In this document: positions 13,432 through 22,333 of the stretch, piece by piece
How positions within the stretch are numbered: position 1 is the stretch's first letter
Layout of the letters: every line of letters begins with the position of its first letter
NCBI RefSeq assembly: GCF_013364155.1
Contig: NZ_CP054916.1
Coordinates: 2,910,501-2,974,500, forward strand
DNA: 64,000 bases
Direction: 5' to 3'
Source of the DNA: Streptomyces sp. NA02950
GTDB taxonomy: Bacteria; Actinomycetota; Actinomycetes; Streptomycetales; Streptomycetaceae
Made by a program: the position numbers and the translations under genes
The notes under the pieces: generated by a model
What the model was told of the DNA's origin: nothing
The model's database searches: none
Seen by the model: the letters and a program-made list of their open reading frames with translations, nothing else

Positions 13432-14589
13432 CTACGCCCGCGGAACGGCCGGGCGCGCCCGCTCGGTGGTGGCGATGGTCGCCGAGCCGACCACCCGCGT
13501 CCCGTCGTAGAGGACGATGGCCTGGCCGGGGGCGACGCCCCGGACCGGCTCGGTGAAGGTCACCCGCAGCTCGGCGCCGTCGACCAGCTCCGCCGTGACC
13601 TCGGTCTCGCCGCCGTGGGCGCGCAGCTGGGCGGTGTAGCCTCCGGGGCCCGAAGGGGCCGTGCCGCACCAGCGGGGCCTGACGGCGGTGAGGGCGGCGA
13701 CGTCCAGGGACTCGGCGGGGCCCACGGTGACCGTGTTGTTCACCGGGGAGATGTCCAGGACGTAGCGCGGCTTGCCGTCGGGCGCCGGGTGGCCGATGCG
13801 CAGCCCCTTGCGCTGGCCGATGGTGAAGCCGTACGCACCCTCGTGGCTGCCCAGCCTGCGCCCCTCCTCGTCGACGATGTCGCCCTCGGCGGTGCCCAGA
13901 TGGCGCGCGAGGAAGCCCTGGGTGTCACCGTCCGCGATGAAGCAGATGTCGTGGCTGTCGGGCTTCTTGGCGACCGCGAGCCCCCGCCGCTCGGCCTCCG
14001 CGCGGATCTCGTCCTTGGTGGTCAGCGTGTCCCCGAGGGGGAACATGGCGTGGGCGAGCTGGCGCTCGTCCAGCACCCCGAGGACATAGGACTGGTCCTT
14101 GGCCATGTCGCTGGCGCGGTGCAGCTCACGGGAGCCGTCCTCGCGGAGCACGACGGTGGCGTAGTGGCCGGTGCACACGGCGTCGAAGCCGAGCGCGAGC
14201 GCCTTGTCCAGCAGCGCGGCGAACTTGATCTTCTCGTTGCAGCGCAGACAGGGGTTGGGGGTGCGGCCCGCCTCGTACTCGGCGATGAAGTCCTCGACCA
14301 CGTCCTCGCGGAACCGCTCGGCGAGGTCCCACACGTAGAAGGGGATGCCGATCACATCGGCCGCGCGCCGGGCGTCGCGCGAGTCCTCGATGGTGCAGCA
14401 GCCGCGGGCGCCGGTGCGGAAGGACTGCGGATTGGCGGAGAGCGCGAGGTGGACGCCGGTCACGTCGTGGCCCGCCTCGGCCGCGCGGGCCGCCGCGACC
14501 GCGGAGTCCACCCCGCCGGACATGGCGGCGAGGACGCGCAGGCGACGGCCGTCGCGGGGACCTGTGGGCGCACCGGGGAAGTCAGTCAT
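13432..14589 (-). CDS. mnmA: tRNA-specific 2-thiouridylase
   Basis: 385 residues from ATG at 14589-14587, with GGAGGGG four bases upstream. MnmA thiolates U34 of Lys, Glu and Gln tRNAs using sulfur relayed from a cysteine desulfurase. The PP-loop SGGVDS (24-29), the catalytic Cys in RGCCTIED, the [12 protein letters not shown] block with the second cysteine pair, GHYATV, KDQSYVL and [14 protein letters not shown] are all present, and the length is normal. A cysteine desulfurase gene lies 3 kb away on the same strand and is the likely sulfur donor. A divergent amidase starts 160 bases away. Confidence 0.97.
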   Translation of the reverse strand: MTDFPGAPTGPRDGRRLRVLAAMSGGVDSAVAAARAAEAGHDVTGVHLALSANPQSFRTGARGCCTIEDSRDARRAADVIGIPFYVWDLAERFREDVVEDFIAEYEAGRTPNPCLRCNEKIKFAALLDKALALGFDAVCTGHYATVVLREDGSRELHRASDMAKDQSYVLGVLDERQLAHAMFPLGDTLTTKDEIRAEAERRGLAVAKKPDSHDICFIADGDTQGFLARHLGTAEGDIVDEEGRRLGSHEGAYGFTIGQRKGLRIGHPAPDGKPRYVLDISPVNNTVTVGPAESLDVAALTAVRPRWCGTAPSGPGGYTAQLRAHGGETEVTAELVDGAELRVTFTEPVRGVAPGQAIVLYDGTRVVGSATIATTERARPAVPRA

Positions 14590-14749
14590 AACCCCTCCAG
14601 GGTAGGCCCTGCCCCGGTATGGCCTCCGCGCGGAGCGGCCCCCGCCGCCCGGCGGCGGGCACGTCGTCCGGCGGCCCGCCCGCACCGGCGCCCTGTCATG
14701 ATCCGAGCACCCCGGAACCCGGCCGTGGCCCCCGCGCGTTGAGCGGACC

Positions 14750-15436
14750 GTGAGCGAGAGCACAGGCGGGACCACCACGACCGGCGGCGGGCGCCGCCGG
14801 ATCAGCAGGCGCGCCGTGCTGCTCGGCGGTACCGCGGCCGGGCTGACCGCGGCCGGGGTCGCCGGGTACGCCGCACGGGAGGATCTGGAGCGGCTGTGGT
14901 GGCGGCTGCCCGGGGTGGACCAGGAGCGCGTGGCCGGGGCGGTCGACCATCCGGGGGCGGAGTGGGTCGCGGCCTCGGGGGCGAACTGGCGGCGGGCGGA
15001 CCGGCCGTACGACTACCCCGTGGACCGGGTGGTGATCCATGTGGTGCAGGGCGGTTTCGCGGACGCCCTGAGGGTCTTCCGCGATCCCGGGCACCGCGCC
15101 GCGGCGCACTATGTGGTGCGGCGCGACGGCCATGTCGCGCAGACGGTCCGTGAGCTGGACGTGGCGTTCCACGCGGGCAACCGCGCGTACAACGAGCGCA
15201 GTGTCGGCATCGAGCACGAGGGCTTCGTCAGCCGGGCGAGCTCCTTCACGGACGCGATGTACCGCTCCTCGGCCGAGCTGACCGCCGCGATCTGCGAGCG
15301 CTACGGGATACCGAGGGACCGCGAGCACATCGTGGGCCATGTGGAGGTGCCGGGCACCGACCACACCGACCCGGGGCCCCTGTGGGACTGGGACCGCTAT
15401 CTGCGGCTGGTGCGGGCGGTGCGGTCGGCGACGTGA
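14750..15436 (+). CDS. N-acetylmuramoyl-L-alanine amidase, Tat-type signal
   Basis: 228 residues from GTG at 14750. The N terminus [13 protein letters not shown], followed by a hydrophobic Ala/Gly stretch, looks like a twin-arginine signal, so export as a folded zinc enzyme is likely. The mature part is an amidase_2/PGRP domain: VVIHVVQGG carries the first zinc His, then [35 protein letters not shown], and the C-terminal [17 protein letters not shown] with the second His and the Asp/His region. It should cut the amide bond between N-acetylmuramic acid and the peptide stem. It is transcribed divergently from mnmA and converges on the next gene with a 26-base gap. Confidence 0.93.
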   Translation: MSESTGGTTTTGGGRRRISRRAVLLGGTAAGLTAAGVAGYAAREDLERLWWRLPGVDQERVAGAVDHPGAEWVAASGANWRRADRPYDYPVDRVVIHVVQGGFADALRVFRDPGHRAAAHYVVRRDGHVAQTVRELDVAFHAGNRAYNERSVGIEHEGFVSRASSFTDAMYRSSAELTAAICERYGIPRDREHIVGHVEVPGTDHTDPGPLWDWDRYLRLVRAVRSAT

Positions 15437-15462
15437 GGGGTGAGGGCCCGGCGGACAGGGGA

Positions 15463-17082
15463 TCAGGAGGCGCCGAAGACGACGGCGAGCGGACGGCCCT
15501 TGCTGTCGCTGGTGGGCCTGCTCGCCTCGCTGTCGCCGATGTACAGCTTCTTGCCCTGGTAGATCATCGTGCAGTCGCCGTAGGTGTCCATGTCCGATTC
15601 CGCGTCCTTCATGTCGTCCGGATGCTTCTGGAGCGTGGTCATGTCGAAGGTCTTGGGATCGATCCGCACGACCCCGCCGCCCTCGCTGTACATGGAGCCC
15701 AGATAGGCGAACACGGATCCGTCCTGGTCCGTCTGGATGGGGATCAGCGACCTGCTCTCGGCCATCTTGGTCTTCCCGGTCTCCTTGCCGGTCTTCAGGT
15801 CGATGCCGGTGATCCGTTCGCCCGGACCGCCGTCGTCCACGTCCACCTCCGAGGAGAGGTAGATGGTGCCGCTCTTCTTGTCGAGGGCGAGCTCCGTGCA
15901 TCCCTCCACGCCGGTGGCCGGACAGTCCGGCTGGTACCCCTTGGCCAGGACGTCGATCGTGCCGAGCAGTTTGCCCCGCTTGCCGCTGTCGTCGATGGTC
16001 AGGATGTCCGTGGTGCCCGTCCCGGCGTCCGAGTCGCCGGTGTCGACGGCCACGACGAGGGGTGCGGTGGAGATGACGTGCGCGTATTCGACCTTCCCGG
16101 CCAGCTTGTAGGAGGAGGTCACCGCCCGCGTCCTGGGATTCACCGTCTGGATCTCCAGCCGCTCGGTGCTGGCGATGTCCTCTTTACAGCCGCGGATCGC
16201 GATGAGCTTGTCGTCGCCGCCCGCGTACCCGTTGTCGTCGCAGTCAGCGATGTACTTCGGCCTCCACAGCGGTGTGCCGTCGAGCGACCAGGCTCCTCCG
16301 CCGCTGGTACCCCCCGCCGCCACGGTGCCACCGCCGACGGTGACTTCGTCGAACTCCACCCCGGCGTTGCCCTCGGTGTCCGACCCCTCCTTCTGCCAGG
16401 CCAGCTTGCCCTTGTTCAGGTCGACCAGAGCGACCTGGGTGCACGACGCGTCGGCCCCCTTGCCGTCCCGGAACAGGACCGCGGTCATGTCCTCCTTGGT
16501 GACATTCCGGGATGCCCAGCAGAGCTGCCCGTCGAGCGGTATCTCCCACTGCGACGTGGCGCCGTCGAGCGAATAGCCGACGATTTTGTCGACTTCCCCC
16601 TTCACGAAGTTCTTGTCGGTCACCCAGGTGCCCATGCTGTTGGTGTCCTTGCCGACCTTCGGCATGGACACCTTGCCCAGCGTCTTCGCCTGGACACCTT
16701 CAGAGGACGATCCTCCGCTCTTGCCGCCGTCGTCACCTCCGGTCGCCAGCGCGATTCCGCCGCCCACCAGGGCCACCGCGAGGACTCCGCCGATGATCAT
16801 CCCCAGGGGCGGCTTGGACCGCCGGCCACGGCCACGGCCACGGCCGCCCCCGCCCGAGCGGCCGTGCCCACCGGGCCCACCCGGACCGCCACCGTGCCCG
16901 CCCGAGCCGCCCGGACCGCCCGGCCCCCCGGGGCCGCCGTAGCCCTCGGGACCGCCCGCGCCCGGCCCCGGGTATCCTCCGCCGCCGAAGTGCCCCGCCG
17001 GCGACGGCGGTTGGTGCGGCCCTTGCGGGTGCGGCGGCGGATACGACGGCTGGTGGTGCGGCGGCAGCGGAGGCTGCGACAT
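15463..17082 (-). CDS. Membrane-anchored PQQ-like beta-propeller protein
   Basis: 539 residues. The first ~85 are extremely Pro/Gly/His-rich (MSQPPLPPHHQPSYPPP, GGPGGPGGPGGSGGHGG), followed by a basic stretch and one transmembrane helix (GMIIGGVLAVALVGGGIAL, about 95-113). A Ser/Gly linker and a ~400-residue extracellular domain complete it. The outer domain shows repeated blades with DG/DLKTGKET-type turns (ITGIDLKTGKETGKTKM, VRIDPKTFDMTTL) like a PQQ-binding-like propeller. Cysteines in DCDDNGYAGG, RGCKED and PDCPATGVEGCTEL may form disulfides outside the membrane. This cytosolic disordered tail plus propeller layout is common in actinobacteria; the ligand is unknown. It probably senses or scaffolds at the cell surface. 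Confidence 0.85.
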   Translation of the reverse strand: MSQPPLPPHHQPSYPPPHPQGPHQPPSPAGHFGGGGYPGPGAGGPEGYGGPGGPGGPGGSGGHGGGPGGPGGHGRSGGGGRGRGRGRRSKPPLGMIIGGVLAVALVGGGIALATGGDDGGKSGGSSSEGVQAKTLGKVSMPKVGKDTNSMGTWVTDKNFVKGEVDKIVGYSLDGATSQWEIPLDGQLCWASRNVTKEDMTAVLFRDGKGADASCTQVALVDLNKGKLAWQKEGSDTEGNAGVEFDEVTVGGGTVAAGGTSGGGAWSLDGTPLWRPKYIADCDDNGYAGGDDKLIAIRGCKEDIASTERLEIQTVNPRTRAVTSSYKLAGKVEYAHVISTAPLVVAVDTGDSDAGTGTTDILTIDDSGKRGKLLGTIDVLAKGYQPDCPATGVEGCTELALDKKSGTIYLSSEVDVDDGGPGERITGIDLKTGKETGKTKMAESRSLIPIQTDQDGSVFAYLGSMYSEGGGVVRIDPKTFDMTTLQKHPDDMKDAESDMDTYGDCTMIYQGKKLYIGDSEASRPTSDSKGRPLAVVFGAS

Positions 17083-17373
17083 CCAGGGCTCCTGTTCACA
17101 CGGGCCCGGCTCAGGAACCGGCGCTCACCGCGTGCTCATCGTGCCGGACACGCCGCCGGCACGGGAAACCGCCCACGCCGATCCGGCTCGGGCCGGTTCT
17201 CATAAAAGGCGGCCTGCGCATTCCCCCGGAATCACAGGACCGTTGCGGATCAATTCTTTCCGCCGCGCCTCCGCGATCTCAAGCGGAAATCCCTGTTCCG
17301 GGGACTATTTGGAGTGAACGGCAGATCACTTCGCATTCCCCGGTGAGACGAAAGGGGCAGGAGCGGACAGGGC

Positions 17374-18543
17374 CTAACTCAGCCCGGCGCCGCGCGCCCG
17401 CTCCACAGCCGGGCCGATCGCCTCCGCCACCGCGTCCACATCGGCCTTGGTCGAGGTGTGGCCGAAGGAGAAGCGCAGCGTGCCGCGGGCGAGGTCGGCG
17501 TCGGTCCCGGTGGCCAGCACCACATGGCTGGGCTGGGCGATACCGGCCGTGCAGGCGGAGCCCGTCGAGCAGGAGATGCCCTGTGCGTCCAGCAGCAGAA
17601 GCAGCGAGTCGCCCTCGCAGCCGGGGAAGGAGAAGTGGGCGTTGGCCGGGAGGCGGCCCGCGGGGTCGGGGTCGCCGCCGAGGATCGCGTCGGGCACGGC
17701 GGTGCGCACGGCGGCGATCAGCGCGTCGCGCAGCGCGCCGATCTCCCGCGCGAACTCCTCGCGGTGCGCGGCGGCATGGGCACCGGCGACGGCGAACGAG
17801 GCGATGGCCGGGGTGTCCAGGGTGCCGGAGCGCACCTGGCGCTCCTGGCCGCCGCCGTGCAGCAGCGGTACGGGGCCGTGTTCACGGCCGAGCAGCAGCG
17901 CGCCGATGCCGTAGGGGCCGCCGATCTTGTGGCCGCTGACGGTCATCGCGGCCAGCCCCGAGGCCGCGAAGTCGACCTCCAGCTGGCCGAACGCCTGGAC
18001 CGCGTCGGCGTGCAGCGGTACGCCGAACTCCTCGGCCGCCTCGGCGAGTTCACGGACCGGCTGGACCGTGCCGATCTCGTTGTTGGCCCACATGACGGTC
18101 GCGAGGGCGACGGTCGCGGGGTCGCGGGCGATGGCCTCGCGCAGCGCTTCGGGATGCACCCGCCCCAGGGAATCGACCGGCAGCCATTCGACCCGCGCGC
18201 CCTCGTGCTCGGCGAGCCAGTCGACGGCGTCGAGCACGGCGTGGTGCTCGACGGGGCTGGCGAGCAGCCGGGTGCGGGCCGGGTCGGCGTCCCTGCGGGA
18301 CCAGTAGAGCCCCTTGACCGCGAGGTTGTCGGCCTCGGTCCCGCCCGAGGTGAAGACCACCTCGCTCGGGCGGGCGCCCAGCGCGGCGGCGAGCGATTCC
18401 CGGGACTCCTCGACGGTACGGCGGGCCCGCCGTCCGGCGGCGTGCAGCGAGGAGGCGTTGCCGGTGACGGCGAGCTGGGCGGTCAGCGCCTGCACCGCCT
18501 CCGGGAGCATCGGGGTGGTGGCGGCGTGGTCGAGGTAAACCAT
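17374..18543 (-). CDS. Cysteine desulfurase (NifS/IscS class)
   Basis: 389 residues from ATG at 18543-18541 (MVYLDHAATTPM). It is a PLP enzyme that takes sulfur from cysteine as an enzyme persulfide for tRNA thiolation and Fe-S assembly. The signature parts are present: LDHAATTP at the N terminus, SGGTEADN (66-73), the PLP lysine in SGHKIGGPYG (Lys206), and the persulfide cysteine in STGSACTAG (Cys331). The length and SxSAC loop fit group I (IscS/NifS-like), not SufS. Its closeness to mnmA suggests it feeds tRNA 2-thiolation. It is divergent from the alpha/beta-hydrolase gene. I leave the symbol empty because nifS and iscS cannot be told apart here. Confidence 0.95.
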   Translation of the reverse strand: MVYLDHAATTPMLPEAVQALTAQLAVTGNASSLHAAGRRARRTVEESRESLAAALGARPSEVVFTSGGTEADNLAVKGLYWSRRDADPARTRLLASPVEHHAVLDAVDWLAEHEGARVEWLPVDSLGRVHPEALREAIARDPATVALATVMWANNEIGTVQPVRELAEAAEEFGVPLHADAVQAFGQLEVDFAASGLAAMTVSGHKIGGPYGIGALLLGREHGPVPLLHGGGQERQVRSGTLDTPAIASFAVAGAHAAAHREEFAREIGALRDALIAAVRTAVPDAILGGDPDPAGRLPANAHFSFPGCEGDSLLLLLDAQGISCSTGSACTAGIAQPSHVVLATGTDADLARGTLRFSFGHTSTKADVDAVAEAIGPAVERARGAGLS

Positions 18544-18627
18544 GGTGGCCCCGATTCTACGAGCCGTGGTGGGGGCGCGTGCCGGGCGCGTGGTCGTAGA
18601 TGCGGCGCGTCGCCTGTGCGGCACCCC

Positions 18628-18657
18628 TCGACAGGACCTGTAAGGAGTGTCTAGAGT
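18628..18657 (+). promoter_or_regulatory. Promoter giving a leaderless hydrolase mRNA
   Basis: TCGACA (18628-18633), an 18-base spacer and TAGAGT (18652-18657) match the Streptomyces vegetative consensus TTGACN / TAGAPuT closely. Seven bases then separate the -10 from the ATG at 18665, so transcription should start at or next to the start codon. No Shine-Dalgarno sequence lies at a usable distance. Confidence 0.65.
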
Positions 18658-18664
18658 TTTACTC

Positions 18665-19525
18665 ATGACAGACCACTGGAATCTGGACCGTACGTACCGC
18701 GGTGCCTCCGGCGACGTCCGCTGGACCGCCCTCGGCGCGCCCGACGCGCCCGCGGTCGTCCTCCTCCACGGCACACCGTTCTCCTCGTACGTCTGGCGTG
18801 ATGTCGCCCGCGGGCTCGCCGGACACCATCGCGTCTACGTCTGGGACATGCCGGGCTACGGCGTCTCCGCGAAGCACGAGGGCCAGGACGTGTCCCTCGC
18901 CGCCCAGGGCCGGGTCTTCGGCGAGCTGCTCGACCACTGGGGGCTGACCGCGCCCGGGGCCGAACCGGCGGTCGTGGCCCATGACTTCGGCGGCTGTGTC
19001 GCGCTGCGCGCCCATCTGCTGCACGGTGCGCGCTACCGGCGGCTGGCCCTGGTCGATCCGGTCGCCCTCCCGCCCTTCGGCTCCGCCGCCTATCAGCTGT
19101 TCGGCGGCCACTCCAAGGTCTTCACGGAGCTGCCTCCGGCGCTCCACCGGGCGCTGGTGCGCGAGTACCTCGGCTCGGCGAGCGGGCCGGGACTGCATCC
19201 GGCCGTGTGGGAGCGGCTCGTGGAACCGTGGTGCGGGAAGGACGGACAGCCCGCGTTCTACCGGCAGATCGCGCAGAACGACCAGCGGTTCATCGACGAG
19301 ATCGAGGGTCTGTACGGGGAGATCGTGCCGCCGGTGCTGGTCTGCTGGGGCAGCGACGACGCGTGGATTCCTGTCGAGCACGCGCATGAGCTGGCCTCCC
19401 GCATCCCCGGGGCGGAGCTGCGGCTGATCGAGGGAGCGGGCCATCTGGTCCAGGAGGACGCCCCTGCCGAGCTGACCGCCGCACTGCTCGGCTTCCTCGG
19501 CAGCCCGGACGGGGGAACACCCTGA
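18665..19525 (+). CDS. Alpha/beta hydrolase with aspartate nucleophile
   Basis: 286 residues from ATG at 18665. The oxyanion-hole motif is VLLHGTPFSS, the nucleophile elbow VAHDFGG (Asp in place of Ser), the acid is in CWGSDDAWIP, and the catalytic His is in GAGHLVQED. An aspartate nucleophile points to the haloalkane dehalogenase/epoxide hydrolase branch, not to an esterase. The cap region (FGSAAYQLFGGHSKVF and on) should shape the substrate pocket; the natural substrate is unknown. A GTG 18 bases upstream is in frame but overlaps the only AAGGAG, whereas a consensus promoter fits the ATG as a leaderless start. It is divergent from the cysteine desulfurase. Confidence 0.9.
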   Translation: MTDHWNLDRTYRGASGDVRWTALGAPDAPAVVLLHGTPFSSYVWRDVARGLAGHHRVYVWDMPGYGVSAKHEGQDVSLAAQGRVFGELLDHWGLTAPGAEPAVVAHDFGGCVALRAHLLHGARYRRLALVDPVALPPFGSAAYQLFGGHSKVFTELPPALHRALVREYLGSASGPGLHPAVWERLVEPWCGKDGQPAFYRQIAQNDQRFIDEIEGLYGEIVPPVLVCWGSDDAWIPVEHAHELASRIPGAELRLIEGAGHLVQEDAPAELTAALLGFLGSPDGGTP

Positions 19526-19656
19526 CGGCGGGCTAGGGATCGCCCCGGTAGCGGGAAGGACACTCGCGGGAAAACCTGACGGCGGATGTCAACTTAACCC
19601 GGGAAGCTCTCCCCCGATCCCGACGCAGTCCCTCCCGACGAACGGAAAGGGTCCTC

Positions 19657-20244
19657 ATGGACGCCGCACAGCCCCTGCCCGACCCGCGCCCCTTCTACGA
19701 GCGCGCCGCCGACCAGATGGCCGCGCTGATCGACCTGACGAGCAAGGACACGCTGGACGCACCGACCCCCTGTAGCGAATACGACGTACGCGGCCTGGTG
19801 TCCCATGTCATCGCCGGTACCCGGCGCTTCGTGGCGGTGGGCGAGAAGGGCGCCGCGCCGGACGCCCCCGACGAGGCCCCCGACGTCCCCGACGACGGAC
19901 TGGCCGAGGCGTACGCCACGGAGCGCCGCCGGCTGGCGGCGGCCTGGGCGGATGACACCACGCTGGACACCGAGGTCACCGTGCCGTGGGGCACGATGCC
20001 CGGCCGGTACGCGCTCAGCGGTTCGGTGATGGAGACGGTGATGCACTCCTGGGACCTGTCCCGGGCCCTGGGCCATCCGATCCCGCTCGACCAGGAGCTG
20101 GCCGGGTTCGCTCTGGCGACCGGACGGCAGGCGCTTCCGGCGGAGGGGCGCGAGGGCCTGCCCTTCGATCCGGTGGTCCCGGTCGACCCGGCGGAGACCG
20201 ACACCTACGCCCAGCTGGCGGGCTGGCTCGGCCGCACCCCGTAG
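19657..20244 (+). CDS. TIGR03086/DinB-like metal-binding protein
   Basis: 195 residues, with GGAAAGG before the ATG. It belongs to the mycothiol-dependent maleylpyruvate-isomerase-like/DinB superfamily. The N-terminal TPCSEYDVRGLVSHV helix, with the first histidine, and the later MHSWDLSRALG, with the second, are the family hallmarks of a triple-His metal site. The C terminus LPFDPVVPVD...TYAQLAGWLGRTP is the usual ending (F...V.V...D....L.A..GR.P). The family is common in actinobacteria and is thought to use mycothiol as cosubstrate; no substrate can be assigned. It converges on the SRPBCC gene. Confidence 0.88.
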   Translation: MDAAQPLPDPRPFYERAADQMAALIDLTSKDTLDAPTPCSEYDVRGLVSHVIAGTRRFVAVGEKGAAPDAPDEAPDVPDDGLAEAYATERRRLAAAWADDTTLDTEVTVPWGTMPGRYALSGSVMETVMHSWDLSRALGHPIPLDQELAGFALATGRQALPAEGREGLPFDPVVPVDPAETDTYAQLAGWLGRTP

Positions 20245-20273
20245 CTTCCCGCCCGGGTCACCGGCGCACCGCG

Positions 20274-21164
20274 TCAGCCCGGCATCCGCAGCAGCTTCGC
20301 CGCGAGCAGTGCGATATGGCGGCGCCAGGCGGTGAGCACTTCGGCCCGCCGCTCCTCGCCCGCGTCCCCGGGGCCGGTCTGGGTGAGGATCAGGCGGGCA
20401 CCGTGGCCGGTGCCCTGGGTCAGCTCCCAGCGCACCCGGCCGACGGGACGGCCGTCCAGCTCCCAGTCGTAGGCGAGCACCCGCGGCGCCTCGACCTCGG
20501 TCACCGGCCCGGCGGGGACGGCGTCCACCCGGAATCCGAAGGGCACGGGGCCGCCGACGACGGGTGCCCCGGCGCCGGTCCCGGGCCCGGGCTTTCCGGC
20601 CAGCGCCTGCCACGCCGATTCGGCGGGGCGGACGAGCTGGCGCTCGAAGCGCAGCCGCCAGCCGCCGCCCTCGGCGGTCTCGACCGCCCCTTCGGCCAGC
20701 CCGAACGCCTCGATGTACTTCTCGTGCAGCTCGGCCATGTCCCCGGGGGCGGTCTCGGCGCCGTCCAGCAGTGCCGCGAGCCCGGTCAGACAGGCGTGCC
20801 AGCCGGAGGCGAAGCTTGCCGCGCCGAACCGGTCGCCGAAGGTGTGGGTGAGGGTCAGCACACAGCCGTCGCCGTCGGGGCGCAGCTCCCAGCGGAGCTG
20901 GTCGTCGCCCCAGGTGAAGGCGAAAACCCGGGGCGGATCCAGCTCGGTGACCTCACCGCCCATGTCCGGCCCCTCACGGCCGGGAAAGACGAAGCCCATC
21001 TCTCCGCCGGCCTTCAGCTCCACCCGGACCTCGGAGGGGAACCAGTGGGCCAGCTGGGCGGGCTCGGTCAGCGCCCGCCAGACCTTCTCCGGGGGATGGG
21101 CGATCCGCCGCTCCAGCCGCAGGGCGGAGCGGCCGCCGCCGTCCTGGCTGAGTGTGTCCTTCAT
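20274..21164 (-). CDS. Two-domain SRPBCC (AHSA1-like) protein
   Basis: 296 residues from ATG at 21164-21162, whose TGA/ATG overlap with the upstream ArsR gene (ATGA) implies translational coupling. It has two START/AHSA1-type halves. The first has RRIAHPPEKVWRALTEPAQLAHWFP and VFAFTWGDDQLRWEL; the second has FERQLVRPAESAWQALAG and VLAYDWELDGRPVGRVRWEL. Each ends with a helix (FASGWHACLTGLAALLDG; VLTAWRRHIALLAAKLL). The fold binds hydrophobic ligands; pairing with an ArsR regulator is the classic arrangement and suggests a ligand- or stress-responsive unit. The ligand is unknown. Confidence 0.9.
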   Translation of the reverse strand: MKDTLSQDGGGRSALRLERRIAHPPEKVWRALTEPAQLAHWFPSEVRVELKAGGEMGFVFPGREGPDMGGEVTELDPPRVFAFTWGDDQLRWELRPDGDGCVLTLTHTFGDRFGAASFASGWHACLTGLAALLDGAETAPGDMAELHEKYIEAFGLAEGAVETAEGGGWRLRFERQLVRPAESAWQALAGKPGPGTGAGAPVVGGPVPFGFRVDAVPAGPVTEVEAPRVLAYDWELDGRPVGRVRWELTQGTGHGARLILTQTGPGDAGEERRAEVLTAWRRHIALLAAKLLRMPG

Positions 21165-21553
21165 GGCTCTTCGCCCTCGGGGGCGTCTGGGGCGTCTGGT
21201 GCGTCGGGGACCTGGGTGGCTTGGGAGGCGCCGGGTGCTCCGGCGCTGTCGGGCAGGGTGTCGAGGTGCCGCTCGAGCGCGTCCAGACGGTCGGTCCACA
21301 GCCGCCGGTACGGCGCCAGCCAGGCGTCGACCTCGGCCAGCGGCTCGGGGCACAGCTCGTACCACCGGCGCTGGGCGTCCCGGCGGACCCGCACCAGACC
21401 GGCTTCGCGCAGCACCCGCAGATGCTTGGAGGTGCCCGGCTGGGTCAGCCCCAGCCGCTCGGTCAGCTCACCGACCAGCCGGGGACGCTCCAGCAGGAGG
21501 TCCAGGATCTGCCGTCGGGTCGGCTCCGCGAGCACGTCGAACGGTATGGCCAT
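21161..21553 (-). CDS. ArsR-family regulator coupled to SRPBCC gene
   Basis: 130 residues. The winged helix is clear: FDVLAEPTRRQILDLL, ELTERLGLTQPGTSKHLRVLREAGLV (recognition helix) and the wing VRRDAQRRWYELCPEPL. There are no ArsR/SmtB metal-ligand cysteine pairs, so this is the non-metal type that normally sits upstream of an AHSA1/SRPBCC gene. The C-terminal tail is low complexity (PDAPDAPDAPEGEE). The ATG lies inside a pair of CGAGATATG direct repeats with no Shine-Dalgarno, so a leaderless start and autoregulation at that site are both possible. Confidence 0.93.
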   Translation of the reverse strand: MAIPFDVLAEPTRRQILDLLLERPRLVGELTERLGLTQPGTSKHLRVLREAGLVRVRRDAQRRWYELCPEPLAEVDAWLAPYRRLWTDRLDALERHLDTLPDSAGAPGASQATQVPDAPDAPDAPEGEEP

Positions 21554-21570
21554 ATCTCGAACATATCTCG
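21551..21570 (-). promoter_or_regulatory. Direct repeat at the ArsR start codon
   Basis: CATATCTCG occurs at 21551-21559 and again at 21562-21570, two bases apart; on the minus strand this is CGAGATATG twice. The second copy in the direction of transcription supplies the ATG of the ArsR gene. A TATATA run (about 21575-21580) lies just upstream and could be a -10. It could be an ArsR operator, but one half-site overlaps coding sequence. Confidence 0.35.
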
Positions 21571-21610
21571 ACGGCTATATAACCGCAACGGAATACATAG
21601 ACTTCGCGCG

Positions 21611-22270
21611 TCAGACTTCCTCGGCCGCCGTACTGCGCCGGTTCCAGGCGCGCGGCGCCCGCCAGCCGAACCGCATCGCCAGCAGCCGGACCATGAACGC
21701 CGTGGTGGCGGCGAGCGCGCTGGTGGCCCCCGTCAGCGCGTCGAAGTGGATGAGCAGCGCCGCGATGGACGCGCCCACGATGGCCGGGACGGCGTACAGA
21801 TCGCGGTCCCAGCGCAGCAGCGAGGGCACCTCGTTGGCCAGCACATCGCGCAGCACTCCACCGCCGACCGCCGTGGCCATGCCGAGGGTGACGGACGAGG
21901 TGAGCCCCAGCCCGTGGTCATGCGCCTTCATGGTGCCCATCACACAGAACAGCCCGAGCCCGGCGGCGTCGAAGACGCCCACCGCCCCGGTGATCCGCTC
22001 GACCTCCGGGTGGAGGAAGAAGACGATCAGGGTGGCGATGAGCGGGGTGAAGAAATAGCCGAGGTCGGTGAAGGCGATGGGCGGTACCGCGCCGATCACC
22101 AGATCCCGGAACACCCCGCCGCCCAGCGCCGTGGCCTCCGCGAGCACCGCCATGCCGAAGACATCGAAGTTCTTCCGTACGCCCAGCAGGGCGCCGGATA
22201 TCGCGAAGAAGAAGATTCCGACCAGCTCGAACACATGCTGGACGGAGGGGGTGAACCATTCGATGAGCAC
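21611..22270 (-). CDS. TRIC/UPF0126 (YicG-type) membrane protein
   Basis: 219 residues, with seven hydrophobic segments in an inverted-repeat arrangement. The two family signature loops are GGGVFRDLVIGAVPP (first half) and GGGVLRDVLANEVPS (second half). The first helix is HVFELVGIFFFAISGALLGV. The family was long UPF0126 and is now described as bacterial homologues of trimeric intracellular cation channels, with some members reported as glycine transporters; the precise cargo here is unknown. It stands between the ArsR promoter and the end of oppF. Confidence 0.93.
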   Translation of the reverse strand: MLIEWFTPSVQHVFELVGIFFFAISGALLGVRKNFDVFGMAVLAEATALGGGVFRDLVIGAVPPIAFTDLGYFFTPLIATLIVFFLHPEVERITGAVGVFDAAGLGLFCVMGTMKAHDHGLGLTSSVTLGMATAVGGGVLRDVLANEVPSLLRWDRDLYAVPAIVGASIAALLIHFDALTGATSALAATTAFMVRLLAMRFGWRAPRAWNRRSTAAEEV

Positions 22271-22333
22271 GCGACATTCTTACCTGCCGGTCCGACCGGC
22301 CGACGCGCCCGAAGCCGCCACCCCCGCCCCGTC

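Noticed and set aside
15382..17205. Long plus-strand open frame opposite the beta-propeller gene
   Set aside because: Only a shadow frame: the minus-strand protein has a clear membrane helix and blade repeats, and this one has no recognisable domain.
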